Positions 35,183-44,112 of a stretch of 64,000 nt of DNA are shown in pieces. The notes under the pieces were generated by a model, which saw nothing but the letters and a program-made list of their open reading frames with translations, had not been told where the DNA came from and did no database searches. The translations under genes were made by a program, and so were the position numbers. The stretch is from positions 170,079 through 234,078 of the forward strand of contig JAVJUA010000084.1 of NCBI GenBank assembly GCA_040219935.1. The letters are read 5' to 3'. The stretch is from UBA7803 sp040219935 (GTDB lineage: Bacteria; Pseudomonadota; Gammaproteobacteria; Pseudomonadales; Azotimanducaceae). Numbering within the stretch: the first letter of the stretch is position 1; each line of letters starts with the position of its first letter.

Positions 35183-36289
35183 ATGACCGGGAACTCGCTG
35201 CTGGACGACATTGATCGGCAGGCGCCGAAGCTGCTGGAGGCCCAGCGCTGCCCCGGCCTCGCTCTGGCGCTGCTCGATGGCGAGCATACCGACATCCGCT
35301 GCTACGGCCTGGCGGACGTCGCCCGCGGCGAGCCGGTGACGGAGCAGACCGTCTTCCAGGTCTGCTCCATCTCCAAAGCGGTTTCGGCCTGGGGCCTCAT
35401 GCGTCTGGCCGACGACGGCCGCATCGATCTCGACGCGCCGGTGGAGTCATACCTGAGCCGCTGGAAGCTGCCGGAGTCGGACTTCGATCACCGGCAGGTG
35501 ACGGTGCGCCGCCTGCTCAGCCACACGGCGGGGCTGCCTGTGGAAGGGTACATGGGCATTCCGCCCGGCGTACCGCTGCCCGCCATCGAGGGCGTGCTGA
35601 ATGGCCGCTCGCCCGCCATGGACGAGCGCCAGCTCGCGTACGCCCGGAAGTGGGGATTCGATCCGGCCACCAAGCATCAGGCCATCCGCGTGCTGCGCAC
35701 CCCCGGAGAGGCGTTCAGTTACTCCGGCGGCGGCTACGTGATCCTCGATCTGCTGATCGAAGAGGTCACCGGCCTGCGTGCGGCCGAGTATCTCGATCGG
35801 TTCGTTCTGTCGCCTCTGGGGTTGGAGCACTCGACGTTCGAGACGCTCGATCCGGACCATCCCGGCTATGCCGTTCCCTACGACGAACTGGGTGAACGGC
35901 TGCCCCGATACCGCTACTCGCACCGCACCGCCGGGGCCATGACCGCCGACATCGGCGACCTGGCGAAGTTCGTGCGCGCGGAGTTCGACCGCCCGGGCAT
36001 CGACGTGCCCGGCGCCGGCCTGCTCTCCGCCGACAGCTTCCGGGCCATGTTCGAGCCGGTCATGTTTGCGGAACGTGCCGGCGGCATGGACTTTCACATC
36101 GGCCTCGGCCACTTCCTGGGCGAGATGGCCGGGCACCGACTGGTGCAGCATTCAGGCGGCAGCGCCGGCTGGCGCAGCATCTACTTCGTGCTGCCGGAGG
36201 CCGGCCTCGGCTTCGCGGCGCTGATCAATGGCTCCGGCGGCAACGAGGTCTGGCAGGCCCTGGCGCAGGCGTGGGGCGCCTCCCTCTGA
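35183..36289 (+). CDS. Beta-lactamase family serine hydrolase/peptidase
   Basis: 368-aa SxxK hydrolase with all three motifs: SISK at residues 62-65, the tyrosine motif YSGGGY and a C-terminal HSGGSAGW. No signal peptide is visible, which implies cytoplasmic action. In a peptide-uptake setting it may be a D-aminopeptidase or peptidase of the same superfamily. GGGAGG lies 10 bases before ATG 35183, and it follows the TonB receptor by 32 bp in the same direction, so the two are likely cotranscribed. Confidence 0.86.
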   Translation: MTGNSLLDDIDRQAPKLLEAQRCPGLALALLDGEHTDIRCYGLADVARGEPVTEQTVFQVCSISKAVSAWGLMRLADDGRIDLDAPVESYLSRWKLPESDFDHRQVTVRRLLSHTAGLPVEGYMGIPPGVPLPAIEGVLNGRSPAMDERQLAYARKWGFDPATKHQAIRVLRTPGEAFSYSGGGYVILDLLIEEVTGLRAAEYLDRFVLSPLGLEHSTFETLDPDHPGYAVPYDELGERLPRYRYSHRTAGAMTADIGDLAKFVRAEFDRPGIDVPGAGLLSADSFRAMFEPVMFAERAGGMDFHIGLGHFLGEMAGHRLVQHSGGSAGWRSIYFVLPEAGLGFAALINGSGGNEVWQALAQAWGASL

Positions 36290-36304
36290 GGCGGCGGCCG
36301 GCCG

Positions 36305-37687
36305 TCAGGGCGCGATGCGGTCGATCTCTGCGAAGTAGCGCGTAGCCGCTGCCTTGACCTTGGGCGCCAGCAGCAGCGCCGACACCATGGTGGGAATCGC
36401 CATCAGCGCGTAGGCACCGTCGATGATGCTGATCGCCGCCTCCAGGGTCACCACGCTGGCAACGACGATGAACGACAGGTACAGCCATCGGTAGTGGTGG
36501 CGGTGCTGGGCGCCGAACAGGAAGCCCGCGCACTGGGTGCCGTAGAACGAGTACGTGAAGATCGTGGTCAGTGCGAACGAAATCACGGTGAGCACGACGA
36601 TGATCATCCCGGCGGTGCCCAGATGCGTCTGGAAGGCGGTGGCGGTGAGGGTGACCCCGTTCAGGTCGCCGTCCACGGCCCATTGCCCCGACAGCAGAAT
36701 GACGAAGGCGGTGGCCGAGCAGATCAGCAGGGTGTCGATGATGGGCCCGAGCATGGCCACCAGGCCCTCGCGCACCGGCTCCCGGGTCTTGGCGGCGCCG
36801 TGGGCCATGGCCTCGGTGCCGATGCCGGCCTCGTTGGAGAAGGCGCCGCGCTGCACGCCGTAGAGAATCACGGTCAGCAACGCGCCGGCGCCCGCCGATC
36901 GCGCCGTGAAGGCGTCCTCGAGAATCAGCCATAGCATGGCGGGCAGGCGCTCGACGTTGAGGGCGAGCACGACCAGCGTGGCACCGATGTAGAGCACGCT
37001 CATGGTCGGCACCATGCGGCTGGCAACCCGGCCGATGCGGTGAATGCCGCCGAAGATCACCAGCCCGGCGACGATGGTCAGCACGACGCCGGCGCCGAGA
37101 TTGAACGGCAAATGCTCGCCGGTCTCCGGCAGCCAGCCGTTGCCGATGAACACCACGTCGCGCAGGATCTGGATGAGCTGATTCGCCTGCAGCACGGGCA
37201 GGGTGCCGATCATGCCGAAGATGGCGAACATGTAGGCCAGCCAGTGCCAGTGCCGGGGCAGCCCCTCGCGGATCACGTACATGGGGCCGCCGCGCAGCGT
37301 GCCGCCGCTGTCGCGGCCGCGATACATCACCGCCAGGGTGCAGGTGAAGAACTTGGTGGCGATGCCGAGGATGGCCGTCATCCACATCCAGAAGATGGCC
37401 CCCGGGCCGCCGATGACGATGGCGAGTGCCACCCCGGCGACGTTGCCCATGCCGATGGTGCCGGCGAGCGCCGATGACAGCGCCTGAAAGTGGGTGATGT
37501 CGCCGGGGTCGTCCGGCGAGTCGTACTTGCCGCGCAGCAGCGCGATGGCGTGGGGAAGGTGCCGGAAGGGCGCGAACCGGGTGTAGACCAGGAAGAACAA
37601 GCCGCCGCCCAGCAGCAGCACCAGCAGCCAGGGCCCCCACGCCAGCTCGGCGAAGCTGCGGGCGGCGTTCTGGAAAGTCTCGATCAT
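36305..37687 (-). CDS. AGCS-family Na+/alanine (amino acid) symporter
   Basis: 460-aa polytopic carrier with about eleven membrane segments. The N-terminal signature GTIGMGNVAGVALA and the conserved QRGAFSNEAGIGTEAMAHGA (Na+/alanine symporter signature) are intact. It imports alanine, glycine or related small amino acids with Na+, matching the sodium gradient produced by the NQR pump. Convergent with the serine hydrolase (15 bp apart) and divergent from the AmpG-like permease. Confidence 0.93.
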   Translation of the reverse strand: MIETFQNAARSFAELAWGPWLLVLLLGGGLFFLVYTRFAPFRHLPHAIALLRGKYDSPDDPGDITHFQALSSALAGTIGMGNVAGVALAIVIGGPGAIFWMWMTAILGIATKFFTCTLAVMYRGRDSGGTLRGGPMYVIREGLPRHWHWLAYMFAIFGMIGTLPVLQANQLIQILRDVVFIGNGWLPETGEHLPFNLGAGVVLTIVAGLVIFGGIHRIGRVASRMVPTMSVLYIGATLVVLALNVERLPAMLWLILEDAFTARSAGAGALLTVILYGVQRGAFSNEAGIGTEAMAHGAAKTREPVREGLVAMLGPIIDTLLICSATAFVILLSGQWAVDGDLNGVTLTATAFQTHLGTAGMIIVVLTVISFALTTIFTYSFYGTQCAGFLFGAQHRHHYRWLYLSFIVVASVVTLEAAISIIDGAYALMAIPTMVSALLLAPKVKAAATRYFAEIDRIAP

Positions 37688-37827
37688 CGTGCCAGCCGTT
37701 CCTCTTGCATCGACGAAGCGGTCACCCTAACGTGTTTGCGAGCTCGTTGACACCGATGCAGGCCCTTCCAGTGGAGACCTGGCTGCGCGGTCTCGGGGTT
37801 GTGAGCCCAATTGGCAGGAGCATCGGA

Positions 37828-39126
37828 ATGGTACTGGTTGAGTCGAGCCGGCTGCGGTTGCTGAGCCTCGCCAGCCTCTACTTTGCCCAGGGCATTCCCA
37901 TCGGCCTGCTCGACGTGGCCATGCCGGCCTGGCTCGCCGGGCAGGGTGTGGGTGCCGGCGCGATCGGCGCCTACGCGGCCGCCATCGGGCTGCCCTGGGC
38001 CTTCAAGCTCATCGCGGGTCCGTTCATGGACCGCTATCAGTACCTGGCCATGGGGCGCCGCCGGCCCTGGGTCATCGGCACGCAGGCGGCGCTGGTTCTG
38101 GCCCTGGCGGGCCTGGCCGTGCTCGGCGTCATCGGCGATGCGACCCAGGGCTATCTGCCGGCACTGATGGTGATGGGCGCGCTGGTGAACGTCTGCGCGG
38201 CGACCCAGGACGTGGCCACCGACGGCATGGCCATCGACGTGGTGCCCTTCGATGAGCGCGGCCGGGCCAACGCCTTCATGGCGTTCGGGCAGGTGCTCGG
38301 CTTCGGCCTGTTCGGCGGTTTGTCGGGCGTGCTGCTGGCGCGGTACGGCCTAGACGTCGCTGCGAGCGTGGCGGCGCTGTCGGTAGCGGCAATTCTGGCG
38401 TTGTCGATCGCTACCCGCGAGCGCGCCGGCGAGCGTCTGCTGCCGTGGACGGCGGGGGCGCCGAACCCGGATCAGCCGCGGCCGCCTAAGTCGTTCGCGG
38501 TCATGGCAGGGTCGCTGCTGCGTGCGCTGGCGCTGCCCATGAGCCTGCTGCTGACCGCAATCGTGTTCCTGGCCCGGGCCGCGACGGGCATGGTGCTGGT
38601 GGTGATTCCCATCGTCGGCGTTCAGGAGCTTGGGTATCCGGGCGAGCAGGTGAGCATGGCGATCGCGGTCGCCAGCGTCGCCGCCGCCGTGCTCGGGCTG
38701 GCGTTCGGCCCGCTGATCGATCGCGTGGGACCGCGGCCGGCCATGGTCTGGGGATTGTTGGCGACGGCGGCCGCCACGTTTGCCTTTGCGCTGACGCCGG
38801 CGCTGTGGTCGCAGCCCGCCTATGCGCTGGCGTTCCTGCTGCTCAGCCAGGTGTGCGCGCAGGTCGTGTTCATCGCCTTCATCGCTCAGTACATGAACAT
38901 GAGCTGGGCGCGGGTGGCCGCCACCCAGTTCGCCGTCTACATGGCCGTGGCCAACCTCGCCCGCTCCGCGGGCGCCGGGTTCTATGGCGCGATCGCCGGC
39001 CCGGTCGACACCGCCGGGGTGTTCATGATCATCGGCGGCCTGCTGGTGGTGGCCTGCCTGCTGGTGACGCCGTTCCGGTTCGAGGCCCATGAGCGCCAGC
39101 TCGGCGCCCTGGCGGCCCGTAGCTGA
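37828..39126 (+). CDS. AmpG/PAT-like MFS permease
   Basis: 432-aa major facilitator with about 12 membrane segments. LLSLASLYFAQGIPIGLLDV, WAFKLIAGPFMDRY and ATQDVATDGMAIDV are hallmarks of the AmpG/peptide-acetyl-CoA-transporter group, which includes muropeptide permeases. ATG 37828 has CAGGAG seven bases upstream; the open frame extends to 37705 without family similarity. Together with the TonB receptor it offers an outer-then-inner membrane route for a peptide-like compound, with the cytoplasmic peptidases nearby. No recurrent operator is seen at its promoter. Confidence 0.87.
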   Translation: MVLVESSRLRLLSLASLYFAQGIPIGLLDVAMPAWLAGQGVGAGAIGAYAAAIGLPWAFKLIAGPFMDRYQYLAMGRRRPWVIGTQAALVLALAGLAVLGVIGDATQGYLPALMVMGALVNVCAATQDVATDGMAIDVVPFDERGRANAFMAFGQVLGFGLFGGLSGVLLARYGLDVAASVAALSVAAILALSIATRERAGERLLPWTAGAPNPDQPRPPKSFAVMAGSLLRALALPMSLLLTAIVFLARAATGMVLVVIPIVGVQELGYPGEQVSMAIAVASVAAAVLGLAFGPLIDRVGPRPAMVWGLLATAAATFAFALTPALWSQPAYALAFLLLSQVCAQVVFIAFIAQYMNMSWARVAATQFAVYMAVANLARSAGAGFYGAIAGPVDTAGVFMIIGGLLVVACLLVTPFRFEAHERQLGALAARS

Positions 39127-39172
39127 GCCGGCCGCGTTGACAGAGAGTTGCCGCTGCCGTTTAGTGCGCGCC

Positions 39173-39976
39173 ATGGACACCCCCCTCGGCAAGCCGACCC
39201 GATACGCCGACGGCTACGACGCCACCCTGCTCGCGCCCATGGAGCGTTCGCGCTCGCGCGAGGAGCAGGGGCTGCCGGCGGCGCCCAAGTGGGCCGGCGT
39301 CGACCTGTGGCGCAGCTACGAGTTCTCCTGGCTGAACGCTGAGGGCCTGCCTCGGGTGGCCGGCCTGACCCTGGAGGCGGATGCGACCTCTCCGCGCATG
39401 GTGGAGAGCAAGTCCATGAAGCTGTACCTGAACGGCTTTGCCCAGGCCCGATTCGAGTCGGCGGACGCCGTGCGGCAGCAGCTCGAGCCCGACCTGGGGG
39501 CCGCCTTCGGCGGCGTCGTGGCGGTGCGCCTCGAGCCGTTGGCGGCGCTGGCCGGCGCCGTCACCGCATTGCCGGGAACCTGCCTCGATGGCCTGCCCGT
39601 GGCCGCTGACGCCTACCAGCCCGACGCGAGCCTGCTGCGCTGCGGCGAGCGAACGGCGGAGGAGACGGTGCATACCGAGCTGTTCCGCAGCGTCTGCCCG
39701 GTGACCGGCCAGCCGGACTGGGCCTCGGTGCTGATCCGCTATCGTGGTCTCGCCATCGAGCACGAGTCACTGCTGCGCTACCTGGTTTCGTTCCGGCAGC
39801 ACGCCGCGTTTCATGAGACCACCGTCGAGCGGATCTACACCGACCTCGCCGAACGCTGCGGCTGCGAGCGGCTGCTGGTGGCCGGCTACTTCCTGCGCCG
39901 CGGCGGCATCGACATCAACCCCATACGGGCCGACCGGCCCGGGCCCTGGCCGCTGATCCGTACCGCGCGCCAGTAG
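39173..39976 (+). CDS. queF: NADPH-dependent 7-cyano-7-deazaguanine reductase
   Basis: 267-aa long-form (two-domain) QueF, close to the E. coli layout. Conserved elements: MVESKSMKLYLNGF, the catalytic Cys175 in SVCPVTGQPDW with Asp182, and FHETTVERIYTDL with Glu215. It reduces preQ0 to preQ1 in queuosine biosynthesis. The start 39173 gives MDTPLGKPTRYADGYD, the usual N-terminus; the open frame to 39089 overlaps the upstream permease and is discounted. Three bases separate it from the convergent acyltransferase. Confidence 0.96.
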   Translation: MDTPLGKPTRYADGYDATLLAPMERSRSREEQGLPAAPKWAGVDLWRSYEFSWLNAEGLPRVAGLTLEADATSPRMVESKSMKLYLNGFAQARFESADAVRQQLEPDLGAAFGGVVAVRLEPLAALAGAVTALPGTCLDGLPVAADAYQPDASLLRCGERTAEETVHTELFRSVCPVTGQPDWASVLIRYRGLAIEHESLLRYLVSFRQHAAFHETTVERIYTDLAERCGCERLLVAGYFLRRGGIDINPIRADRPGPWPLIRTARQ

Positions 39977-39979
39977 GGG

Positions 39980-40702
39980 TCAGTCCTCACGGCCCGGCCG
40001 GATCATGCTTCTGACCCATCCCCACCAGCCGTTGCCGCCGAGCAGCCAGCGGTCGAGGCCGTCCATGCGCACATCCAGGGCCTCCGGATCGGCCAGCAGC
40101 GACGCGCGCTTGACCAGCGGCCGCTCCGGATCCAGCGGGCGGATCACGGACGCCGGGTTGCCGGCGGCGATGACGTTGGCGGGCAGGTCGCGGGTCACCA
40201 CGCTGCCGGCGCCAACTACGGTGTTGGCGCCGATGGTGACCCCTTTGCAGACGATGGCGCCGTCGCCGACCCAGACGTTGTCCTCCAGCACCAGCGGCGC
40301 GTGGGCGCCGATGATGCGGGTGCGGTCGTAGACGTCGTGCCAGTCGGCGTCGGTGAGGTAGACGCCGGCGGCCAGCATGCAGTTGGCACCGACCGTGACG
40401 CCCACCGCGGAGTCGAGGCGCACGCCGGGGCAGAGCAGGGCGTAGTCGCCGACGTCGATGCGGCCGGCACCGTCGGCATGCTCCCAGGTGGTGAGGCGCA
40501 CCTGCCGGTCGGCGGCCGTGATCACGTGAACGGCGCGGCCGAACGTGATCTGGCGGCCGTGAATCTTCAGGTGCCAGGGCTTCAGCACCTTGCAGTGGTC
40601 GCCCATGGCGTCGAGCTGCGGCGCGATGAAGTGCTCGAGCCAGGCTCGCTCCACGGCGCGGTGCAGGCGTTTGGCGGGGTACGGACGATGGTCCCGGCGC
40701 AT
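39980..40702 (-). CDS. Left-handed beta-helix (hexapeptide) acyltransferase
   Basis: 240-aa protein with a hexapeptide-repeat C-terminal half (VGVTVGANCMLAAGVYL, LEDNVWVGDGAIVCKGVTIG, VVGAGSVVTRDLPANVIAAG) typical of maltose/galactoside and NeuD/WbbJ-type O-acetyltransferases. The N-terminal helices MRRDHRPYPAKRLHRAVERA have no recognised domain. Start 40702 was chosen because the region above it runs into the ffs promoter. It probably acetylates an envelope sugar, but no sugar genes flank it. Confidence 0.82.
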   Translation of the reverse strand: MRRDHRPYPAKRLHRAVERAWLEHFIAPQLDAMGDHCKVLKPWHLKIHGRQITFGRAVHVITAADRQVRLTTWEHADGAGRIDVGDYALLCPGVRLDSAVGVTVGANCMLAAGVYLTDADWHDVYDRTRIIGAHAPLVLEDNVWVGDGAIVCKGVTIGANTVVGAGSVVTRDLPANVIAAGNPASVIRPLDPERPLVKRASLLADPEALDVRMDGLDRWLLGGNGWWGWVRSMIRPGRED

Positions 40703-40762
40703 GGGCCGCGCTCCTACCTTTCGGGGGCCAGATTCGCTACGATACGCGTCCTTGCGATCAAT

Positions 40763-40877
<115 letters not shown>

Positions 40878-40883
40878 TTTTAC

Positions 40884-40971
40884 GGAGAGGTGTCCGAGCG
40901 GTCGAAGGAGCACGCCTGGAAAGTGTGTATACGGCAACGTATCGAGGGTTCGAATCCCTCCCTCTCCGCCA
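40884..40971 (+). tRNA. tRNA-Ser (GGA anticodon)
   Basis: Class II tRNA of 88 nt with CCA encoded. Acceptor GGAGAGG pairs with CCTCTCC; the T-arm contains GGTTCGAATCC; a long variable arm (TATACGGCAACGTATC) marks serine. The anticodon GGA is at 40918-40920 in loop CTGGAAA and reads UCC and UCU. It lies six bases past the ffs 3' end. The integrase gene downstream indicates use of this tRNA as an integration site. Confidence 0.97.
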
Positions 40972-41135
40972 TAAAATCAACCACTTAGCAATTTAGCGTG
41001 TCTATTTTTAGGGTTGTTTTGGGTTGCTCCGGGTCCAGTTAGCCACGATTTAAGACACGATTTCGCCACGCGTCCCGAGGCGGGGACTACCGCAACCGAC
41101 CGGCTAAGGAGTCTGAGCTTGCCGGGATATGATCG

Positions 41136-42317
41136 TCAGCGGTCCGACTCCGATTCCCCGCCCCATTTCTGGAGGGTTTTCGCGCCTGCGTCGCCGGCGT
41201 CGTGAGGAATCCAGCGGTAGTAAACGCGCGCGGTGAACGTCCAGTCCGTATGGCCCATTTGGGCCGCCACCCACTGAGGCGACTCCCCTGCCATCAACGT
41301 CATCGAAGCGAACGTGTGACGCATCTGGCCCGGTGGGCGGTAGCGGACACCAGCCTGCCGGCAGAGCGTTTTCCACTGGCGTGCCCGGAGGGCCATGTCT
41401 CCGGTCCACCGTTTCCGGGTCCGTGGATTCTGAAACACCTCGTCTCCCAGGAGGAATGTGTGCTCCTGCTGCGCCTTCAGGGCCAACGAGGCGGGCGGCA
41501 GCAGATCAACGGTTCGTTCACCGGCCTCGGTTTTCGTCGGCTCGATCTCATCTGCGTTTTGCGTGAACGCGCCGGTGACGTATATGCGCTTGTTGATCCA
41601 ATCCACGTTTTCCCAGTTGAGCGCGAAAAGTTCGGAGAGCCGCAGTCCCGTCCAGAATCCGAACTGCACCAGATTCTTCATCTGCCCGCGGGCGGTGTGG
41701 ATCAGCGATGTGCGTTCCTTGTGGCCGAAGGGATCCACTCTCGTCCTGGCATTGCCGGTTCCGTCGCTATGCGATCGCCGTCGCCGGATGATCTTGTTGG
41801 CCATCGGATGGTGATGGATCAGTTCCTGCTCGACGGCCTCGTTGAGTGCACGACGTAGCACGCTGAGCTTGTTGTTCTGAGTCTTCCGGCTCCACCCCTG
41901 CGACTTGGCCCAGTCGCGGATCAGATGCCATTGGAGATCGGTCAGGGCGAGATGGCCGAATTTCGGGATGAGCTGGTTGAACAGGATTCGCTTGTCCACC
42001 GTTCGGGTAGACGCTCTGAGTTCTGGCTCTTCTCCGCGCCACCAATCCGACAGAAAGCGTTCGACCTTGATGGCGGCGCCGGGTTGATCGCTGAACAGCA
42101 GTGCGTTCTTCGACCTCGGGAAGGTCTGCGCGTAGTCGAAGGTGCCGTTCTCAATCGCGCTGAGGATGGCCGCGCGATGTCGCTCGGCACGCTTCAGGTT
42201 AGCGGGGGTGGGCTTGAGCTTGATCTTCTCGCGACACCGTTTGCCCCGATAGGTGAAGGAGATTTCGATCGAAGACGCGCTGGCGGCTCGGACACCGGTT
42301 CGTGGCTTTCTACCCAC
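41136..42317 (-). CDS. int: Tyrosine recombinase (prophage/island integrase)
   Basis: 393 aa from GTG 42317 (MGRKPRTGVRAASASSIEI), which fits the usual N-terminus; the frame stays open to ATG 42389. An arm-type domain (ISFTYRGKRCREKIKLKP) is followed by a core-binding domain and a catalytic domain with FWTGLRLSELFALNW (Arg), MRHTFASMTL (His-x-x-Arg region) and the tyrosine near VYYRWIP. It would recombine the 3' end of tRNA-Ser located 165 bp beyond its stop. No att repeat was found within the window. Confidence 0.9.
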   Translation of the reverse strand: MGRKPRTGVRAASASSIEISFTYRGKRCREKIKLKPTPANLKRAERHRAAILSAIENGTFDYAQTFPRSKNALLFSDQPGAAIKVERFLSDWWRGEEPELRASTRTVDKRILFNQLIPKFGHLALTDLQWHLIRDWAKSQGWSRKTQNNKLSVLRRALNEAVEQELIHHHPMANKIIRRRRSHSDGTGNARTRVDPFGHKERTSLIHTARGQMKNLVQFGFWTGLRLSELFALNWENVDWINKRIYVTGAFTQNADEIEPTKTEAGERTVDLLPPASLALKAQQEHTFLLGDEVFQNPRTRKRWTGDMALRARQWKTLCRQAGVRYRPPGQMRHTFASMTLMAGESPQWVAAQMGHTDWTFTARVYYRWIPHDAGDAGAKTLQKWGGESESDR

Positions 42318-42487
42318 TGGTGATATCCATCTACGCTGATCAGAATTCTGCCGTCGGGGGCCTTTCTCCATATCCGGCCCGCCAACCACACCCCGTCCCG
42401 GATCTTAGTCCGAACGGCGTGTTCGGAGTAGCCAGTCTGTTCCGAAAATTTTCTGATCGTCAGCCAGTTCACGCTCATCTGAGTCAT
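42194..42487 (-). CDS. xis: Excisionase-like DNA-binding protein
   Basis: Up to 97 aa. The first 60 residues (NWLTIRKFSEQTGYSEHAV, KIRDGVWLAGRIWRKAPDGR) match the winged-helix excisionase family that bends DNA for element excision. The remainder (Ser/Pro-rich) lies within the integrase 5' end in another frame, an overlap of about 124 bp from GTG 42317. The int-xis pair is consistent with a small integrative element. No Shine-Dalgarno is obvious; ATG 42478 is an alternative start. Confidence 0.75.
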   Translation of the reverse strand: MTQMSVNWLTIRKFSEQTGYSEHAVRTKIRDGVWLAGRIWRKAPDGRILISVDGYHQWVESHEPVSEPPARLRSKSPSPIGANGVARRSSSSPPPLT

Positions 42488-43277
42488 GGTGAGATCGTGA
42501 GATGGCCGTGATGCTACGGTATACGCGAGTCAGACGGATGCGAGAACTGTAGCGCGTGGCGAGATGATTCCTTCGACTCGCGGGAAGTGGGTCTTGGCGA
42601 GTAGTTGTCGTATCGTCAGCCTTACGGAGTGATTTGCGGGTAATCAGTAGCGTCATCCCGAGAGCAACAGGGCAAAGCATGATGCGATCGAATGACCACA
42701 CGTGTAATCACAGACTCTCCATTGAATTCGGATCCAGCAAACGGCCCGCGTCACTACCGGCGGAGCGGGTAGTGACGCGGGCGTCAACCCGAGGAAACGC
42801 GCGCGATTCCGGAGGATTTCCCGGATGACCGGTGAGTGATCGGTTCCTAGACTGCGTACCCATCGACGATTTATCCGCCCGCCACGGCGGTTAACGTGGC
42901 AAGGCGTCGAGGTCCGTGAAAACGACGCCGCGATCTCAGGATCGCCGGGCTATCCTCGACTGCTCATCGGCCGCTCGGGCCGATCGGAACCACCCGGTTC
43001 CTTCATCAACCGCTCGGTGCTCGTGACCGAGTCCCATCAACCCCGCGAACCCGCGTTCGCACTTATGACACGGAGGTAGATCCACGCTCGAACCCGACCC
43101 ACGCCAGGGTCGGCTGGTTTACGCCGGACCGATTCCCACAGGAAGAACCGGTGTTGCCTTCAGCCAGGCATATTCAGGTTGATGGGCCCAGTGTCCCGTG
43201 ACCCGTTGCCGCCTCGCGGACTGGATAGGCTGCGGCCATCCGGTGGGTCAAAAACACTTACCGAAGAATTTCACACG
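42488..43277. other. Non-coding stretch of the integration region
   Basis: No ORF with recognisable content was found in about 790 bp between xis and the integrase remnant. Base composition is less GC-rich than the chromosomal flanks. The only clear structure is the perfect 14-bp inverted repeat at 42745-42781, plus a weaker 7-bp dyad (CCGACCC/GGGTCGG) near 43100. It probably is degraded element DNA. Confidence 0.5.
42745..42781. repeat. Perfect 14-bp inverted repeat
   Basis: CCCGCGTCACTACC (42745-42758) and GGTAGTGACGCGGG (42768-42781) are exact inverted copies around a 9-bp centre. No T-run follows. It may be a terminator, a recombination site or a folded RNA; none can be confirmed. Confidence 0.6.
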
Positions 43278-43466
43278 ATGCGAGACCTGAACCACCAGCT
43301 CATTCAACTCTGCCGGACCAATCGGGATGGCACCTATCAGACCCAGCACGCGCGGGCGCGGCGGCGGGTGTTGACGCCAGTTCACCGACCGCGAGCGCTC
43401 CCACAGGGTCAGGTGCTCGCGTGCTACGTTGGCATGTCAGTCGTCAGGTTGTCCACGGCGGCGTGA
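43278..43466 (+). pseudogene. Remnant of an integrase N-terminus
   Basis: The peptide starts MRDLNHQLIQLCRTNRDG and continues TYQTQHARARRRVLT, strikingly like the N-terminus of another phage-type integrase family (pattern MRDLNYQLKQLCRRNRDGSYATQ). After about 35 residues the similarity is lost, and there is no catalytic domain. It therefore looks like a decayed, truncated copy of a second integrase. This is evidence that this tRNA-adjacent site has taken up more than one element. Identification is by memory of the family pattern. Confidence 0.55.
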
Positions 43467-43587
43467 CCACTCGGCAACAATGTGCTGTCTCCAACGGATT
43501 CGCGGAGCCGCTGGCGTCTGCTAGCGCCATAGTCTGGGCACGGTGGATTGCCTCTCAGCGCTTGCAGCAGCATCGCTCCTCTCGGCT

Positions 43588-44037
43588 TCAGCCAGGGACG
43601 TCCAACAGCTTCGAGCGCACACGCTGCAAGGCAGCGAGCATGTGCTCCCGCTGCCTCGGGGGGAGGTCGCCGAACACCTCATCGTACAACTCGGCTGCCT
43701 TCGAACACGTGAGGGGAACCAATCGCCTTGCTGCATCCGTCACGTAAACCCGATTGGCGCGCCGATCTATCGGGTCGTCGCGTCGCTCCACCAGGCCTGC
43801 CCGGGCCAGCCGGTCGATGACGCCGCCGACCGTTGCCTTACCGATGTCCAGTCGCTGTGCGAGCTCTGTCTGGGTCAGTCCTTCTTGGCGGATCAAGTAG
43901 ACCAGCGCTTGCCATTGCGTGCGGGTGAGACCGGTCTCGGAGATCTGTCGCTCGAAGGCCGCACGTAGCAGCCGTGCCACGTCCGCGATAAGAAAACCGG
44001 GGTCTTGTTCTGCGTCCCACCTCGCCGCCTGACCCAT
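43588..44037 (-). CDS. MarR-family transcriptional regulator
   Basis: 149-aa winged-helix regulator. The recognition region is TQTELAQRLDIGKATVGGVI and the wing region ERRDDPIDRRANRVYVT. ATG 44037 is preferred: AGAGG lies about nine bases upstream, and the upstream ATG 44088 falls inside the palindrome likely to be its operator. It is divergent from the alpha/beta hydrolase gene, so it probably controls that gene and itself in response to a small aromatic or acyl ligand. Confidence 0.88.
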   Translation of the reverse strand: MGQAARWDAEQDPGFLIADVARLLRAAFERQISETGLTRTQWQALVYLIRQEGLTQTELAQRLDIGKATVGGVIDRLARAGLVERRDDPIDRRANRVYVTDAARRLVPLTCSKAAELYDEVFGDLPPRQREHMLAALQRVRSKLLDVPG

Positions 44038-44084
44038 TGCCGGAAACCTCTTTGCTGTTGTGGGTGCGATCAGATAGTATCGTT

Positions 44085-44097
44085 GCATATCGTATGC
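44085..44097. promoter_or_regulatory. Candidate MarR operator
   Basis: GCATA-TCG-TATGC is a perfect 5-bp dyad in the space between the divergent marR and hydrolase genes. It is framed by AGTAT at 44076 and ATACT at 44102, a second pair of inverted half-sites. Position fits a dual-acting MarR repressor. Confidence 0.5.
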
Positions 44098-44112
44098 CGT
44101 AATACTAACACC

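Noticed and set aside
40950..40971. Duplicate of the tRNA-Ser 3' end marking the far attachment site
   Set aside because: I looked for the T-arm/acceptor sequence downstream through 45.4 kb and beyond and did not find a convincing second copy by eye.
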